Positions 16,028-24,849 of a DNA stretch of 48,382 nt are shown here, piece by piece. The DNA comes from Catenibacterium sp. co_0103 (lineage in GTDB: Bacteria > Bacillota_I > Bacilli_A > Erysipelotrichales > Coprobacillaceae). Every line of letters starts with the position of its first letter. Position 1 is the stretch's first letter. Location: the NCBI RefSeq assembly GCF_004168205.1, contig NZ_RCYB01000010.1, forward strand, positions 1 to 48,382. Reading direction: 5' to 3'. The translations under genes were made by a program, and so were the position numbers. The notes beneath the pieces are model-generated. The model made no database searches, was not told the origin of the DNA, and saw only the letters and a program-made list of their open reading frames with translations.

Positions 16028-18100
16028 TTATTCTTCTCTCTGCGGCTGCATCAGTGTCAGCAAATACCGATCACTGGAGTGCTTGACCACTCTCATATAA
16101 ATATATTCTATCACGCAAAGCAGCAAAATCATAGTAGCAGATACAAGCAGCATTTCAGGCACTGTCCCACGGGTTCGGGACGAGAGTATCCCTGTAAACA
16201 ACGCTCTGACTCCAAACAGACTGCTGACAGCTGCAACCAATACAGGAAGTTCCATAAACCACGCAATCTGCTTTCCGGCAGACTGGCAAAGGCTTTCGTA
16301 AGTGGCTCCCAGGCGGATCAGGGTCTGGTATCTACGCCCGGTTTTCTGCTGGCTCATCAGGAACTGAACACCCACAATGGTGTTGGCAACCACCAGGAAC
16401 ACAATCGCCAGATAGAGGGTAATATAGATGGATGCTACGGTGTAGAAAAGCTGGCGGCCCATATTCTGAAGATAGCTTTCATATTCGATACCTATTTTGT
16501 CCAGCTTCTCGTTCAGATCGGAATAGGCAGTCATAAGGCTATTTCCATTCAGAGCTTGCTCACTGAGCACCGCATTGACATAGGTATCATACATTCCCTG
16601 ACTATAATATAGGAATGCTTCATCCGGAAGAATCAATGCAAAGGACAAGGTTATAGAACGGTCCGTGACCAAATTCACAGACTGAACCTCTCCTGTAAGA
16701 TGAATCGGACTACCATCCAGTTCCACCTTGGGCTGCCCGGCCAATACTTGGTTCAGCATTGCGGTACGGCTTGCCGTAGTAAACTCTGTATCAATATAGA
16801 CAGTGGCCTCCTTTTCGCCTAATTGGAGAGCCGGATTGCCGGACAATTCCAACAAACGATTATAGTCCGATAAACAAATCAAATATGGGTATGTGGCATA
16901 ACCAAGATTGTTCAGAAGGACATCCCGGTCTTCCGACTGGGGCAGGCTCCGAAGAGAGTCCATAACAGCGTCCATGCTGTAGGCATTATCATAATCTTCT
17001 GTGGTGCGAATACGCCCAACCCTCATTTCAAAAAGCTCTGAAAATTGATTTTCCAAACTGTTTTCTTTCAGGACTGCCTTTATATTCGGAAGAACCTGCG
17101 ATGAATCTTCTGCAGTATGATCTTCAAAAGTATAGTCGATTACATGGCCAGAAGACAGGCTATTCGTTCCTGCAATTCCTACGCCCGCACCAAAACAACA
17201 CAGCGCCGCCAGAATCAGCAGGGAGCTGATGGCCATGGAGTTTGACTGATGAATGACATTCTCCTGAATCTGCCGGAAGGTAAATACATGAAGCTGCTTA
17301 TTTCCTTTTCCTTTCTTAACAATCAAAGCAATCAGCGCACGCATCCCATAGAAAAGCAGCATCGTACCAACTATGCCCAACAGCAAAGTCAGTCCCATCA
17401 TACTTACCTTTGTCCATGCAATTCCCTGAATCGCCATGTAGTAAGCCACTGCCAACATCACACTTCCGCATATAGCAGCCAGTCCATAGATAACAGATGG
17501 CATTTGCTTTTTGGGGCGGTTCGTTGGCTGGGATAGCAAAGTACCGATCTCCTGGCGGCTGATTCGTCCACTCAAAATCAGAAGTGCCGTCAGCTTAATT
17601 GCCAGAAATCCTGCCAGCGTCCATTCAATCGCAGACCAGGATAAAGAAAACTGATGACCGATGATCCCCATGCCTACCAGCTTGGCGGTGACAAGACTGA
17701 CAATTTCTGAAAGCACCACAGCCACAGGTAAGCCTATGAGCATGGCAAGAATACTGGTCAGGCAATCTTCCGCCAGAAGCATACCAAACAGTTTACTTCT
17801 ACGCATCCCCAACATTAGATAAACACCAAGCTCATGCCGTCTGCGCTCGAACTGATACTTGCAGGCAAAATAGATCAAAAAGAACAGAATACCGAGGGTC
17901 ATTCCATAAAACGCAGGAATCAGAAGCAGGAGTTTGTCAACTGCGTCACTCTCCATTTTCTGCAAAAAGAGCATCACATCTTGAGTGGAGATGGAAAGAA
18001 TCATGTAAAAGGCAACAATAGAAATCACCAGGGAGCTGAAAAACAGACCGTTTTCCTTTCGGCTGCGGCGGCTGTTCCGAAGAATGAGATTAGAGAACAT
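16028..18100 (-). CDS. BceB-type ABC transporter permease (FtsX family)
   Basis: A 690-residue permease with about ten predicted transmembrane segments: one near 20-40, three between about 50 and 180, two at about 205-265, two at about 290-315 and 535-575, and the last two near 620-680. A large extracellular domain lies at about 315-530 between segments 7 and 8. This is the layout of BceB-type transporters that detach peptide antibiotics from their lipid targets and signal to a BceS kinase. Its start overlaps the ATPase gene by 11 bp. The N-terminus has the typical MFSNLILRNSRRSRKENG. Confidence 0.88.
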   Translation of the reverse strand: MFSNLILRNSRRSRKENGLFFSSLVISIVAFYMILSISTQDVMLFLQKMESDAVDKLLLLIPAFYGMTLGILFFLIYFACKYQFERRRHELGVYLMLGMRRSKLFGMLLAEDCLTSILAMLIGLPVAVVLSEIVSLVTAKLVGMGIIGHQFSLSWSAIEWTLAGFLAIKLTALLILSGRISRQEIGTLLSQPTNRPKKQMPSVIYGLAAICGSVMLAVAYYMAIQGIAWTKVSMMGLTLLLGIVGTMLLFYGMRALIALIVKKGKGNKQLHVFTFRQIQENVIHQSNSMAISSLLILAALCCFGAGVGIAGTNSLSSGHVIDYTFEDHTAEDSSQVLPNIKAVLKENSLENQFSELFEMRVGRIRTTEDYDNAYSMDAVMDSLRSLPQSEDRDVLLNNLGYATYPYLICLSDYNRLLELSGNPALQLGEKEATVYIDTEFTTASRTAMLNQVLAGQPKVELDGSPIHLTGEVQSVNLVTDRSITLSFALILPDEAFLYYSQGMYDTYVNAVLSEQALNGNSLMTAYSDLNEKLDKIGIEYESYLQNMGRQLFYTVASIYITLYLAIVFLVVANTIVGVQFLMSQQKTGRRYQTLIRLGATYESLCQSAGKQIAWFMELPVLVAAVSSLFGVRALFTGILSSRTRGTVPEMLLVSATMILLLCVIEYIYMRVVKHSSDRYLLTLMQPQREE

Positions 18101-18857
18101 TTGCGCTGCCCCCTCCCAGTTGCGCCATCACCTTCAGGATGCGCCCGTAGAACTCCTGCTGGCTTTCGTCTCCACGCCGAAGCTCATGAAAGATCACGCC
18201 ATCCTGGATGAACAGGATGCGCTTACAGAAGCTGGCGGCATTGGAATCATGGGTTACCATCAGGATCGTAGCTTGTTCGTCACGATTCAGGCCGGACAGC
18301 TTCTCCATAAGACTTCTTGCGTTCTTAGAATCCAGCGCACCCGTCGGTTCATCGGCAAGGATCATTTGGGGATGTAAGATCAGAGCCCTTGCTGCCGCAA
18401 CACGCTGACGCTGGCCGCCGGACATCTTGGACGGAAACTTATCCAGAACATCAGTGATTTCCAGATAGTCAGCCAACTGCTTCAGCCGCTGGCTGCTTTC
18501 TGCTTCGGATACCCCATGCAAGGAAGTCGGGAGCAGGATGTTTTCCCTGCCAGTCAGGTTGTCCAGCAATTCAAAGTTCTGGAATAGATAACCAACTTTT
18601 TTGCCACGGTACTCTGCAAGAGCCTTTCCCCTGAGGGATTGCAGAGTATCGCCCTCCACCTGAATGCTTCCACCGGTGGGCTGAATCACAGTTGCAATAC
18701 AGTTGAGAAGCGTGGATTTACCGGAACCACTGCTTCCCATAATGCCGAGAAACTCTCCCGGCATCACCTGGAGGGTGATCCCATTCAGTGCATTTGTTTG
18801 ACTTGTCACATTGCCATAGATTTTTGTTAAATTTTCAATATTCAAAATGGGTTTCAT
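18090..18857 (-). CDS. BceA-type ABC transporter ATP-binding protein
   Basis: A 255-residue ATPase of the MacB/LolD-like family. Walker A is GIMGSSGSGKSTLLN, the Q-loop YLFQNFELLDNLT, the signature MSGGQRQRVAAARAL, Walker B ILADEPTGALD, and the switch His is in VTHDSN. It is the first gene of the bceA-bceB-bceR-bceS order on the minus strand. The ATG at 18857 is chosen because TAGGAGGTATTCAC precedes it; the frame is open a further 17 codons upstream but that stretch contains the promoter. Confidence 0.92.
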   Translation of the reverse strand: MKPILNIENLTKIYGNVTSQTNALNGITLQVMPGEFLGIMGSSGSGKSTLLNCIATVIQPTGGSIQVEGDTLQSLRGKALAEYRGKKVGYLFQNFELLDNLTGRENILLPTSLHGVSEAESSQRLKQLADYLEITDVLDKFPSKMSGGQRQRVAAARALILHPQMILADEPTGALDSKNARSLMEKLSGLNRDEQATILMVTHDSNAASFCKRILFIQDGVIFHELRRGDESQQEFYGRILKVMAQLGGGSANVL

Positions 18858-18885
18858 GTGAATACCTCCTATCATTTGTAATAAA

Positions 18886-18891
18886 ATGATA
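18886..18891 (-). promoter_or_regulatory. -10 of the bceA promoter
   Basis: On the minus strand, TATCAT preceded at 17 bp by a weak -35 (TGGTAT). A poor -35 next to an upstream operator fits activator-dependent transcription. Confidence 0.4.
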
Positions 18892-18914
18892 GCATGGGAA
18901 CACAGCAAATACCA

Positions 18915-18931
18915 CTTACAGTTGTTGTAAG
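18915..18931. promoter_or_regulatory. inverted repeat, candidate BceR-type operator
   Basis: CTTACA, GTTGT, TGTAAG: a 6-bp perfect inverted repeat just upstream of the bceA -35. It resembles the TNACA/TGTAA half-sites reported for BceR-like regulators, but the spacing here is 5 nt and the consensus I recall is 4. Confidence 0.5.
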
Positions 18932-18934
18932 GAT

Positions 18935-20122
18935 TCAGGATATAAGTGGCGGCTCAAGGGGGACGAGCATATATTTTTTAAGAGCATCAGGCGACAATGA
19001 TAAAATATACCGGATCGCCTCATTGGCAAACCAGTTCGTTTTAATTGTATCCCAATCAGCAAGCCGAATGATTTCTGCTGTGCCGTTCTCAAAATCAACT
19101 GACATTTCGCCCCATTCGCCGTCGCAGTCTGCCTGGTATTCGTAGATTGCGGCGGTGATTTTCTTTTTGCGCTTGGTTTTGGATTTCTGTTTCAGCCGGA
19201 CTGCATGGATAGCACCCTCGGCAACCAAAAACTCCGTCAGCTTGTCCACTGCTTTCCGGTAGGCTCGCTCTGCACCGCTGGCTGTGCTGCCCTCAAACAT
19301 AACCGCCAGTTCTTCAAAGGTGGGGCGGTTCTTCCATGAGCCGACACGCCCACAGGTCATACAGATCGCCAGCCGCTTTTCAAGCAAGGTTTGCTCCCGG
19401 TAATTCAGTTTCTCAAATGCCCGCTGCACCTTTTCAGCCTGTATGCCGTTCCAGAGGATGTCGGTATAGTTCCATGTATCATCAAGGGCAACATCTTCAC
19501 CTGTTTCCTCGCCATCCTCGTCCGTTACATAGAATGGCTGCTGATTGCGGATGCCACGGACTACTTTCAGGTATCCTTCCGCAAGGGCAAGGTCGCAGTT
19601 GTATTTCTTTGCAAATTCACTGACCGCATCCTTGGTGTTATGGTACAGCCACGCCATTGACCGCACCATTTTGTAATTGGTCAGAGAGGATACCGACCAT
19701 TTTTCTTCGCCCATGCGGAAACGGAGCATAGCATCCCGAATGAACGGAAAAATGTATGTTGCATACTCCGCACCTTTGGCAGGAGCATAGTCCATCAGCT
19801 TTTGGAGCATTTGCTCCCGGCAGGACAGTTTTATATCCAGAAAACGGTCTGTGTCGTATCGATTGCCGCCATCCACACCGAGAAAGGTTTTGATGCGCTT
19901 GTTAAGTTGCAGCTCGTAGTGGTGGAGAAAGAATGAGAAATATTTCAAGTCTTTTTCCCGTAGGGCAGACAGGATATATTCGTTCGGATTGTCTACTGTA
20001 GGCGGTTCCGGTTCCAGCTGGAAGATGCGCTCTGCAACATAGGGTGGGATGCCATCATCGGATGGATTGACAGCGTGTTTCGGTATGTATCCGGTCATAT
20101 TCCATGAAAAATCATTCAGCAT
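18935..20122 (-). CDS. sigma-70-like regulatory protein of mobile elements
   Basis: A 395-residue soluble protein. Residues about 50-170 are helical and resemble sigma-factor region 2-like sequence (YFSFFLHHYELQLNKRI). Residues about 235-300 resemble a region 4 helix-turn-helix: LNYREQTLLEKRLAIC, then RPTFEELAVMFEGSTASGAERAYRKAVDKL. The C-terminal 90 residues are strand-rich. Such proteins are frequent in clostridial integrative elements and are usually annotated as sigma-like. It could direct transcription of element genes, but true sigma activity is not demonstrated by sequence. AAGGAGG precedes the ATG at 20122. Confidence 0.6.
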   Translation of the reverse strand: MLNDFSWNMTGYIPKHAVNPSDDGIPPYVAERIFQLEPEPPTVDNPNEYILSALREKDLKYFSFFLHHYELQLNKRIKTFLGVDGGNRYDTDRFLDIKLSCREQMLQKLMDYAPAKGAEYATYIFPFIRDAMLRFRMGEEKWSVSSLTNYKMVRSMAWLYHNTKDAVSEFAKKYNCDLALAEGYLKVVRGIRNQQPFYVTDEDGEETGEDVALDDTWNYTDILWNGIQAEKVQRAFEKLNYREQTLLEKRLAICMTCGRVGSWKNRPTFEELAVMFEGSTASGAERAYRKAVDKLTEFLVAEGAIHAVRLKQKSKTKRKKKITAAIYEYQADCDGEWGEMSVDFENGTAEIIRLADWDTIKTNWFANEAIRYILSLSPDALKKYMLVPLEPPLIS

Positions 20123-20186
20123 AGCGCACCTCCTTCCAGTTTAGTAATACTCATAAATATCCCGTGATCAACTAATGGGTTATTTA

Positions 20187-21131
20187 TTACTTTATTTTCT
20201 TTAACATACGGTGATAAATAGGTGCATTTGGTGCAGGAGTTGTGATTGGGAGCAGAAGTCCCTCTTTGATAAATTGTTCCACACGCAAAGCAATCCACCC
20301 ATCACCGATCCCTAATTGATTCTTTCCAAGAACCTGTCCAACAAGCACGCTTTCCCTAAACTCGTCGTCCAGTGTATCCAATTCTCGAAGAATAAATGTA
20401 TCATACAGAGTTTCTGATACGCTGACCAGTTTGCCGTTTATAACAGCACGAAGAGGAGAATTTTCCTGTTGGAGTTCTCTCCAGCGGTTAGCCAAACTAC
20501 GAAGGTAATTTGTTGGCAACTTCTTCCCAAGAGATGCCATCCGTCCCAAGTGATAAGGTTCAACTTCTCCCCAACCGTTATACTGGACAATGCATCCATC
20601 TGGTCTTGTTTCCCACATTGGAAGCTCCACAATGGTAATATCCAATTTTTCAAAGCCGATTGGTCGTAGTTGTTCCAGAAGCCAATACAATCCGCACACA
20701 TCATCTGGGTCTCGTCCGACCCAAACACGAATCGGCTCTCCGTTTTGTGCTTTTTCCAGTAGTGTAGCATAGTTCTTTCGGGATGTATTGAGAAGTTCAG
20801 TTACGATTTCAGATGCCATATCGGGCAGTATGCTTAGTAGCAAAGATAATGCCGACTCACGCTCCAAACAAATTCCTGCTTCGGAGATGTTGCCCACAGA
20901 CAATGCCAGCGGAAGATTAACTATGTCCTTACGATTTCCTTCCAACGGTATAGCATTCTCCCAACCAGAACGCTCCCGTTCTTCTGCTTGATGCTGGAAC
21001 TTTTCTATTTCTTCTTTTGAAACTGTCCCATCAGAGATAATTACACTGGTTGCTCCGCCTAAAAAACCCTTATGTCCAATCGCAACCGCCATAGTCCCTG
21101 CGGCACTGTCGCTAAATACTACTTCTAACAT
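20187..21131 (-). CDS. DUF1835/DUF3658 domain protein
   Basis: A 314-residue soluble protein. The N-terminus (MLEVVFSDSAAGTMAVAIG) and a mid-region (IRVWVGRDPDDVCGLYWLLEQL) match the DUF1835 pattern. The C-terminal 90 residues (YDTFILRELDTLDDEFRES ... IGDGWIALRVEQFIKEGLL) match DUF3658, usually fused to it. Biochemical function is unknown. The ATG at 21131 is chosen over a GTG at 21143 because the GTG overlaps the AAGAGG ribosome site. This gene looks somewhat more AT-rich than its neighbours and sits between two genes usual for such elements, so it may be a later addition. Confidence 0.7.
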   Translation of the reverse strand: MLEVVFSDSAAGTMAVAIGHKGFLGGATSVIISDGTVSKEEIEKFQHQAEERERSGWENAIPLEGNRKDIVNLPLALSVGNISEAGICLERESALSLLLSILPDMASEIVTELLNTSRKNYATLLEKAQNGEPIRVWVGRDPDDVCGLYWLLEQLRPIGFEKLDITIVELPMWETRPDGCIVQYNGWGEVEPYHLGRMASLGKKLPTNYLRSLANRWRELQQENSPLRAVINGKLVSVSETLYDTFILRELDTLDDEFRESVLVGQVLGKNQLGIGDGWIALRVEQFIKEGLLLPITTPAPNAPIYHRMLKKIK

Positions 21132-21156
21132 AACGTTGCTCACCTCTTAGCTAAAT

Positions 21157-22260
21157 TCAAATTCTTTTTATTGCTTCTTTCTTCAACGCAGCCTGTCCCA
21201 TTTCTTTTTCATAATCACCCTTGGCGTAAGCGACATTGCCCAGCGCCCGAAGCATCTTATCTTTCGCCAGTTTTTTCATAACCTCTGCAAGATCAGCGTC
21301 CAGAGCGCCACGCTTCACATAGCGGTTTATGGTATTCAGTCGCTTCTCATAAATCTGTTTCAGCGGATGATCGTCCGCAAGTTCCCGCTGTTCTCTGCCT
21401 TTCAGGTTACCGATCTGCCGGCAGGTGCGGTGCAGCTTGTCCCCCGGAGCGTAGCCGCCGCAGTATTTGGTGTGCCTTGCATTGGTGGTCAGAAACCATT
21501 TGCCGCAGATTTTGCATTTTTTCGGTGCATGGCCAACACACAGGCCCTCAAAGAGATCAGACCGGAACATCCCCACAAAGGATACATAGTGCATCCGCTT
21601 GACCAGCTTCGCAACTTTTTCGCCGGGACGGATGACGGATACATACTGAACGGAATTGTTCAGGGTAGACATCCAGGCATTGCCCTCCGTGATGGAAAAC
21701 TCCGGCGGGAAATAATTGCCGAACATTCTGGCAAAGCCCTCTGCGGTGCGGTCAGCTTCGTTGCCGTCTGATTTTTCTGCAAAATCAAGCATGGTCGTTT
21801 GGTATTCCCCAAGGGAGTATGCCAGATGCCCGAAAACTGCGGTATAGCGTTGGAGCATCATCGCATCGGCAAAGTTCTGGATTTCTTCAAATTGCAAAGA
21901 ATTGGTTGCGGCTTTTATGGCAAACTCCACATATTTCAGCGCATTGTCCACAGTAAAGACTTTTTCAATCCGTTCTCTGTGCTTTGAGATATTCATATAG
22001 GAGAACGGCGGTGTTTGACTGAGAATATCAAGCATCGTCAGAGCAGCTTCCGTTGCAATAGGACAGAGTGCAGAAGCATCCTGTCCGGCGTTTAATATTC
22101 CAAGCAGCAGATTGATTTTCTCGCATTGCTCGTTCATCTTTGCGATGGTATCCGCAGGGACATTCAGCGCATCACAGGCAAGAGCGCCGACAGGAAGTGT
22201 TTTTCCCTCATATATGACCGTATCCTGCCAAAAATCCAATGTCATCAGTTCTTGGTTCAT
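21157..22260 (-). CDS. DUF6076-like zinc-finger protein of mobile elements
   Basis: A 367-residue soluble, mainly helical protein. A Cys/His cluster near residues 245-285 (CKICGKWF ... HTKYCGGY ... HRTC) is a likely zinc-binding site, followed by a basic helical tail. It resembles proteins labelled DUF6076 in clostridial elements; the family assignment is from memory and moderate. Nucleic-acid binding and a regulatory or replication role are plausible given the zinc cluster and its position divergent from the primase module. GGAGGGG precedes the ATG. Confidence 0.6.
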   Translation of the reverse strand: MNQELMTLDFWQDTVIYEGKTLPVGALACDALNVPADTIAKMNEQCEKINLLLGILNAGQDASALCPIATEAALTMLDILSQTPPFSYMNISKHRERIEKVFTVDNALKYVEFAIKAATNSLQFEEIQNFADAMMLQRYTAVFGHLAYSLGEYQTTMLDFAEKSDGNEADRTAEGFARMFGNYFPPEFSITEGNAWMSTLNNSVQYVSVIRPGEKVAKLVKRMHYVSFVGMFRSDLFEGLCVGHAPKKCKICGKWFLTTNARHTKYCGGYAPGDKLHRTCRQIGNLKGREQRELADDHPLKQIYEKRLNTINRYVKRGALDADLAEVMKKLAKDKMLRALGNVAYAKGDYEKEMGQAALKKEAIKRI

Positions 22261-22275
22261 GCTTGCCCCTCCTGT

Positions 22276-22390
22276 CCTGTTTTTTCATTGTCTTAATTCT
22301 ATCATGCTAATGTAAAGAAATCTACATCTATCCATAAGTTGTCCTGTTTTTTGAAACGGGGTTGTCCTCCGATTAGCCTGTTTTTTGAAA
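22276..22390. repeat. short direct repeats in the divergent intergenic region
   Basis: CCTGTTTTTTGAAA occurs at 22343-22356 and 22377-22390, starts 34 bp apart. A shorter copy, CCTGTTTTTT, is at 22276-22285. GTTGTCCT also occurs twice. The region lies between the DUF6076-like gene and the CHC2 gene, so it may be a replication origin or an operator. No promoter is obvious. Confidence 0.5.
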
Positions 22391-22481
22391 AATCCGGCAT
22401 AACAATAGTAGACGGAGCGAAGCACCTGCCAATCACGGCGGGTGTTTCGTGCTTTCTGAATACTATGAACGGAGGTTTTCT

Positions 22482-23102
22482 ATGACAATCTATGAAACCA
22501 TCAAGGTGGCAATCAGCGTAAAGCAAGCCGCCGAACACTACGGGCTGAAAGTCAACCGAAACGGCATGGCTTGCTGCCCGTTCCACAATGACAGGCATCC
22601 GAGCATGAAGCTGAATGAGGATTATTTCTTCTGCTTTGGCTGCGGAGTCAAGGGGGATGTGATCGACTTCGTGGCAAGGTCGTTCGATCTGAGCAGCTAT
22701 GAAGCAGCGCAAAAGCTGGCTGCGGACTTTGGACTTGACCCAAAACCGCCCACTGCCGCAGCTATGGTCAAGCCGAAGCGTCCCTATATCCGTCAGTTAC
22801 GGGAGGATGAAATGCTGTGTTTCCGGGTGCTGACGGATTATCTGCATCTGCTGGAAGATTGGAAAGTACGATACGCACCCAAGACACCGGAAGATGCTCT
22901 GGATGACCGTTTTGTGGAAGCCTGCCAGATGCACTGCTATATCGAATATATGGCAGATGTGCTGACGGTGGGTGATCTGGAAGAACGGGTGGCATTGGTG
23001 GACAAGCTGATGCAGGACGACAAAATTGCTTTTCTGCAAGAGTATACCGCACGAAAGAAAAAGGAGGTGGCGCACCGTGGCGAAGAACCGGAAAACGCCT
23101 AA
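22482..23102 (+). CDS. CHC2 zinc-finger (DnaG-type) protein
   Basis: A 206-residue protein. Residues about 10-90 form a DnaG-like zinc finger: YGLKVNRNGMACCPFHNDRHPSMK then FFCFGCGVKGDVIDFVA, with the C-H-C-C pattern that binds zinc and recognises primer start sites. The catalytic TOPRIM domain is missing; the C-terminal half is helical. The next gene encodes a P4-like primase/helicase, so the two probably act together in element replication. The ATG at 22482 follows CGGAGG; the further upstream extension is not supported. It is 26 bp upstream of the next GTG start but overlaps its reading frame. Confidence 0.8.
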   Translation: MTIYETIKVAISVKQAAEHYGLKVNRNGMACCPFHNDRHPSMKLNEDYFFCFGCGVKGDVIDFVARSFDLSSYEAAQKLAADFGLDPKPPTAAAMVKPKRPYIRQLREDEMLCFRVLTDYLHLLEDWKVRYAPKTPEDALDDRFVEACQMHCYIEYMADVLTVGDLEERVALVDKLMQDDKIAFLQEYTARKKKEVAHRGEEPENA

Positions 23103-24450
23103 TATGAATTTGCCTGTCTGGTTTGACGGGCAGAACATCAACGAAGCTCTGTTTTGTGAAGAATTTCTGCATGAGCGCAGAATCATCTTCGCAAACGGAG
23201 CTTTTTTCACGCCCGATGGTCGAGTGACGGATGACCTTCCTCTGCGTGGGGAGATTTACGACAAGCTGAAATTTTGTGCCGTGAACAACATCCCACGGAA
23301 GATCACCAACATTCTGGAAGTGCTGAAACTGGAAGCGCAGGTGTCTGACTTCCCTCCGGAGCAGGATCGCATCCATGTTGCCAACGGTACGCTGCTCTTG
23401 AACGGCACTTTCACCGAAGGCAGACCGGCTATCGTGCGAAGCCGTCTGCCTGTCGGCTATAATCCCGATGCTCCTGCACCGGTGATCTGGCTGAACTTTC
23501 TGGATGGACTACTCTATGCAGAGGACATCCCCACCTTGCAGGAGTTCATTGGCTACTGCCTGATTCCATCCAACAAAGGTCAGCGCATGATGGTGATTAA
23601 GGGCAACGGCGGTGAGGGCAAATCCCAAATCGGTGCGGTGCTGTCCACCATCTTCGGCACGAATATGAAAGACGGCAGCATCGGGAAGATTTCTGAAAAC
23701 CGTTTTGCCCGTGCCGATCTGGAACACATCCTGCTGTGCGTGGATGATGATATGCGGATGGAAGCTCTGCGTCAGACCAACTATGTAAAATCCATCGTGA
23801 CTGCACAGGGCAAAATGGACTTGGAACGCAAGGGCAAGCAGAGTTATCAGGGCTGGATGTTTGCCCGGTTGCTGGCATTCAGCAATGGTGATCTGCAAGC
23901 CCTGTATGACCGCAGCGACGGCTTTTACCGCAGACAGCTTGTACTGACTACCAAGGAAAAGCCCGTGGGCAGAGCCGACGATCCCGACCTTGCTGAGAAG
24001 ATGAAAGCCGAAGCTGAGGGCATCTTCCTGTGGGCGTTCGAAGGATTGCAGCGGCTCGTTGCCAACAACTTTAAGTTTTCGGAGAGTGACCGCATCCGTG
24101 AAAATCGGGAAGCGGTCAAGCGTGACAATAATAATATCTTTGATTTCATGGAATCGGAGGGATACATCCGGTGCAAAGCGGATGCGTCCATCAGCTCCAA
24201 GGATTTCTATGAAATCTACCGGATGTGGTGCGAAGAAAATTCCCTTGCACCGCTGAAAGCCCGCAGCTTCAGCGACGCCATGATTGCCAATGCCGGGAGA
24301 TTCAATCTGGAACATTGCAACAACATCACCAACTCTGCCGGACGGCGGGTGTGGGGATTTATGGGTGTGGAAGCTGTGGCAAGGCCTCATATAAATGGGT
24401 TTTACGATGTTTCGTCATGTACGTACGTACCGGAGGAATGGCGGGATTGA
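23077..24450 (+). CDS. P4-like phage/plasmid primase, SF3 helicase domain
   Basis: A 457-residue protein. Residues about 175-330 form an SF3-type helicase/ATPase: Walker A VIKGNGGEGKSQIG, Walker B-like ILLCVDDDMRM, and sensor segment ARLLAFSNGDLQ followed by the arginine-finger region DGFYRRQLVL. The N-terminal 130 residues resemble the D5_N/primase-associated region, and the C-terminus resembles a winged-helix (SDRIRENREAV, KDFYEIYRMWCEEN). The start is taken as GTG at 23077, right after AAGGAGGTGG and overlapping the CHC2 gene. It likely drives replication of the excised circle, giving several copies before re-integration or transfer; this is inference. Confidence 0.82.
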   Translation: MAKNRKTPNMNLPVWFDGQNINEALFCEEFLHERRIIFANGAFFTPDGRVTDDLPLRGEIYDKLKFCAVNNIPRKITNILEVLKLEAQVSDFPPEQDRIHVANGTLLLNGTFTEGRPAIVRSRLPVGYNPDAPAPVIWLNFLDGLLYAEDIPTLQEFIGYCLIPSNKGQRMMVIKGNGGEGKSQIGAVLSTIFGTNMKDGSIGKISENRFARADLEHILLCVDDDMRMEALRQTNYVKSIVTAQGKMDLERKGKQSYQGWMFARLLAFSNGDLQALYDRSDGFYRRQLVLTTKEKPVGRADDPDLAEKMKAEAEGIFLWAFEGLQRLVANNFKFSESDRIRENREAVKRDNNNIFDFMESEGYIRCKADASISSKDFYEIYRMWCEENSLAPLKARSFSDAMIANAGRFNLEHCNNITNSAGRRVWGFMGVEAVARPHINGFYDVSSCTYVPEEWRD

Positions 24451-24480
24451 TTTTGCCAGTCATGCTCTGTACGTATGTAC
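24419..24480. repeat. two near-palindromic GTACGTANGTAC motifs, 50 bp apart
   Basis: GTACGTACGTAC at 24419-24430, inside the last codons of the primase gene, and GTACGTATGTAC at 24469-24480, just after it. The role is unknown; they could be binding sites for a replication or regulatory protein. Confidence 0.4.
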
Positions 24481-24849
24481 GCAGCATTTACCCCTGTTTT
24501 CTCCCATTATAGGAAACAACGGCTTTCAGAGACAACCTGTTTTCGGGTATTGAAAATCAATGGCAATGGAAACAGCAAAGTTTTTGACCGCAGGACGAAG
24601 CTATTTCACGAAATCGTGCTTCTCTGAACCGTGTACCCTGTTCACGGAACAATAGATGTTTTCATTTTTCCAGACCAAATCACACGAAACAGTAAAGCGG
24701 GATATGGTCATATATGGACAGGACATCACAAGCAAAATTCTGAACGGATTTCAGAGATTGCAGATTTTTCACTGTTCGGTGTATCTGCTCCGTTTTGGGG
24801 TGCAGAGATTGTACCGAACCACAAACAGAATTATGGAGGATTTTTCAAT
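24451..24849 (+). other. non-coding stretch between the primase and small HTH genes
   Basis: No convincing gene in about 400 bp. It contains the second GTACGTATGTAC motif, a 12-bp palindrome (CACGA AA TCGTG, 24607-24618) and a hairpin CCGTG / CACGG (24629-24647, loop 9). The open frame over the second half has no ribosome site and no recognisable protein, so I treat it as untranslated leader. The region could hold an origin or regulatory RNA. Confidence 0.4.

Noticed and set aside
16079..16612. Long frames antisense to the permease and other element genes.
   Set aside because: They are shadows of well-supported coding sequences on the other strand and lack ribosome sites.
24631..24849. An open frame extending the small HTH gene upstream by 73 codons.
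   Set aside because: No ribosome site at its start, the residues do not look like a protein, and a good site precedes the ATG at 24850.
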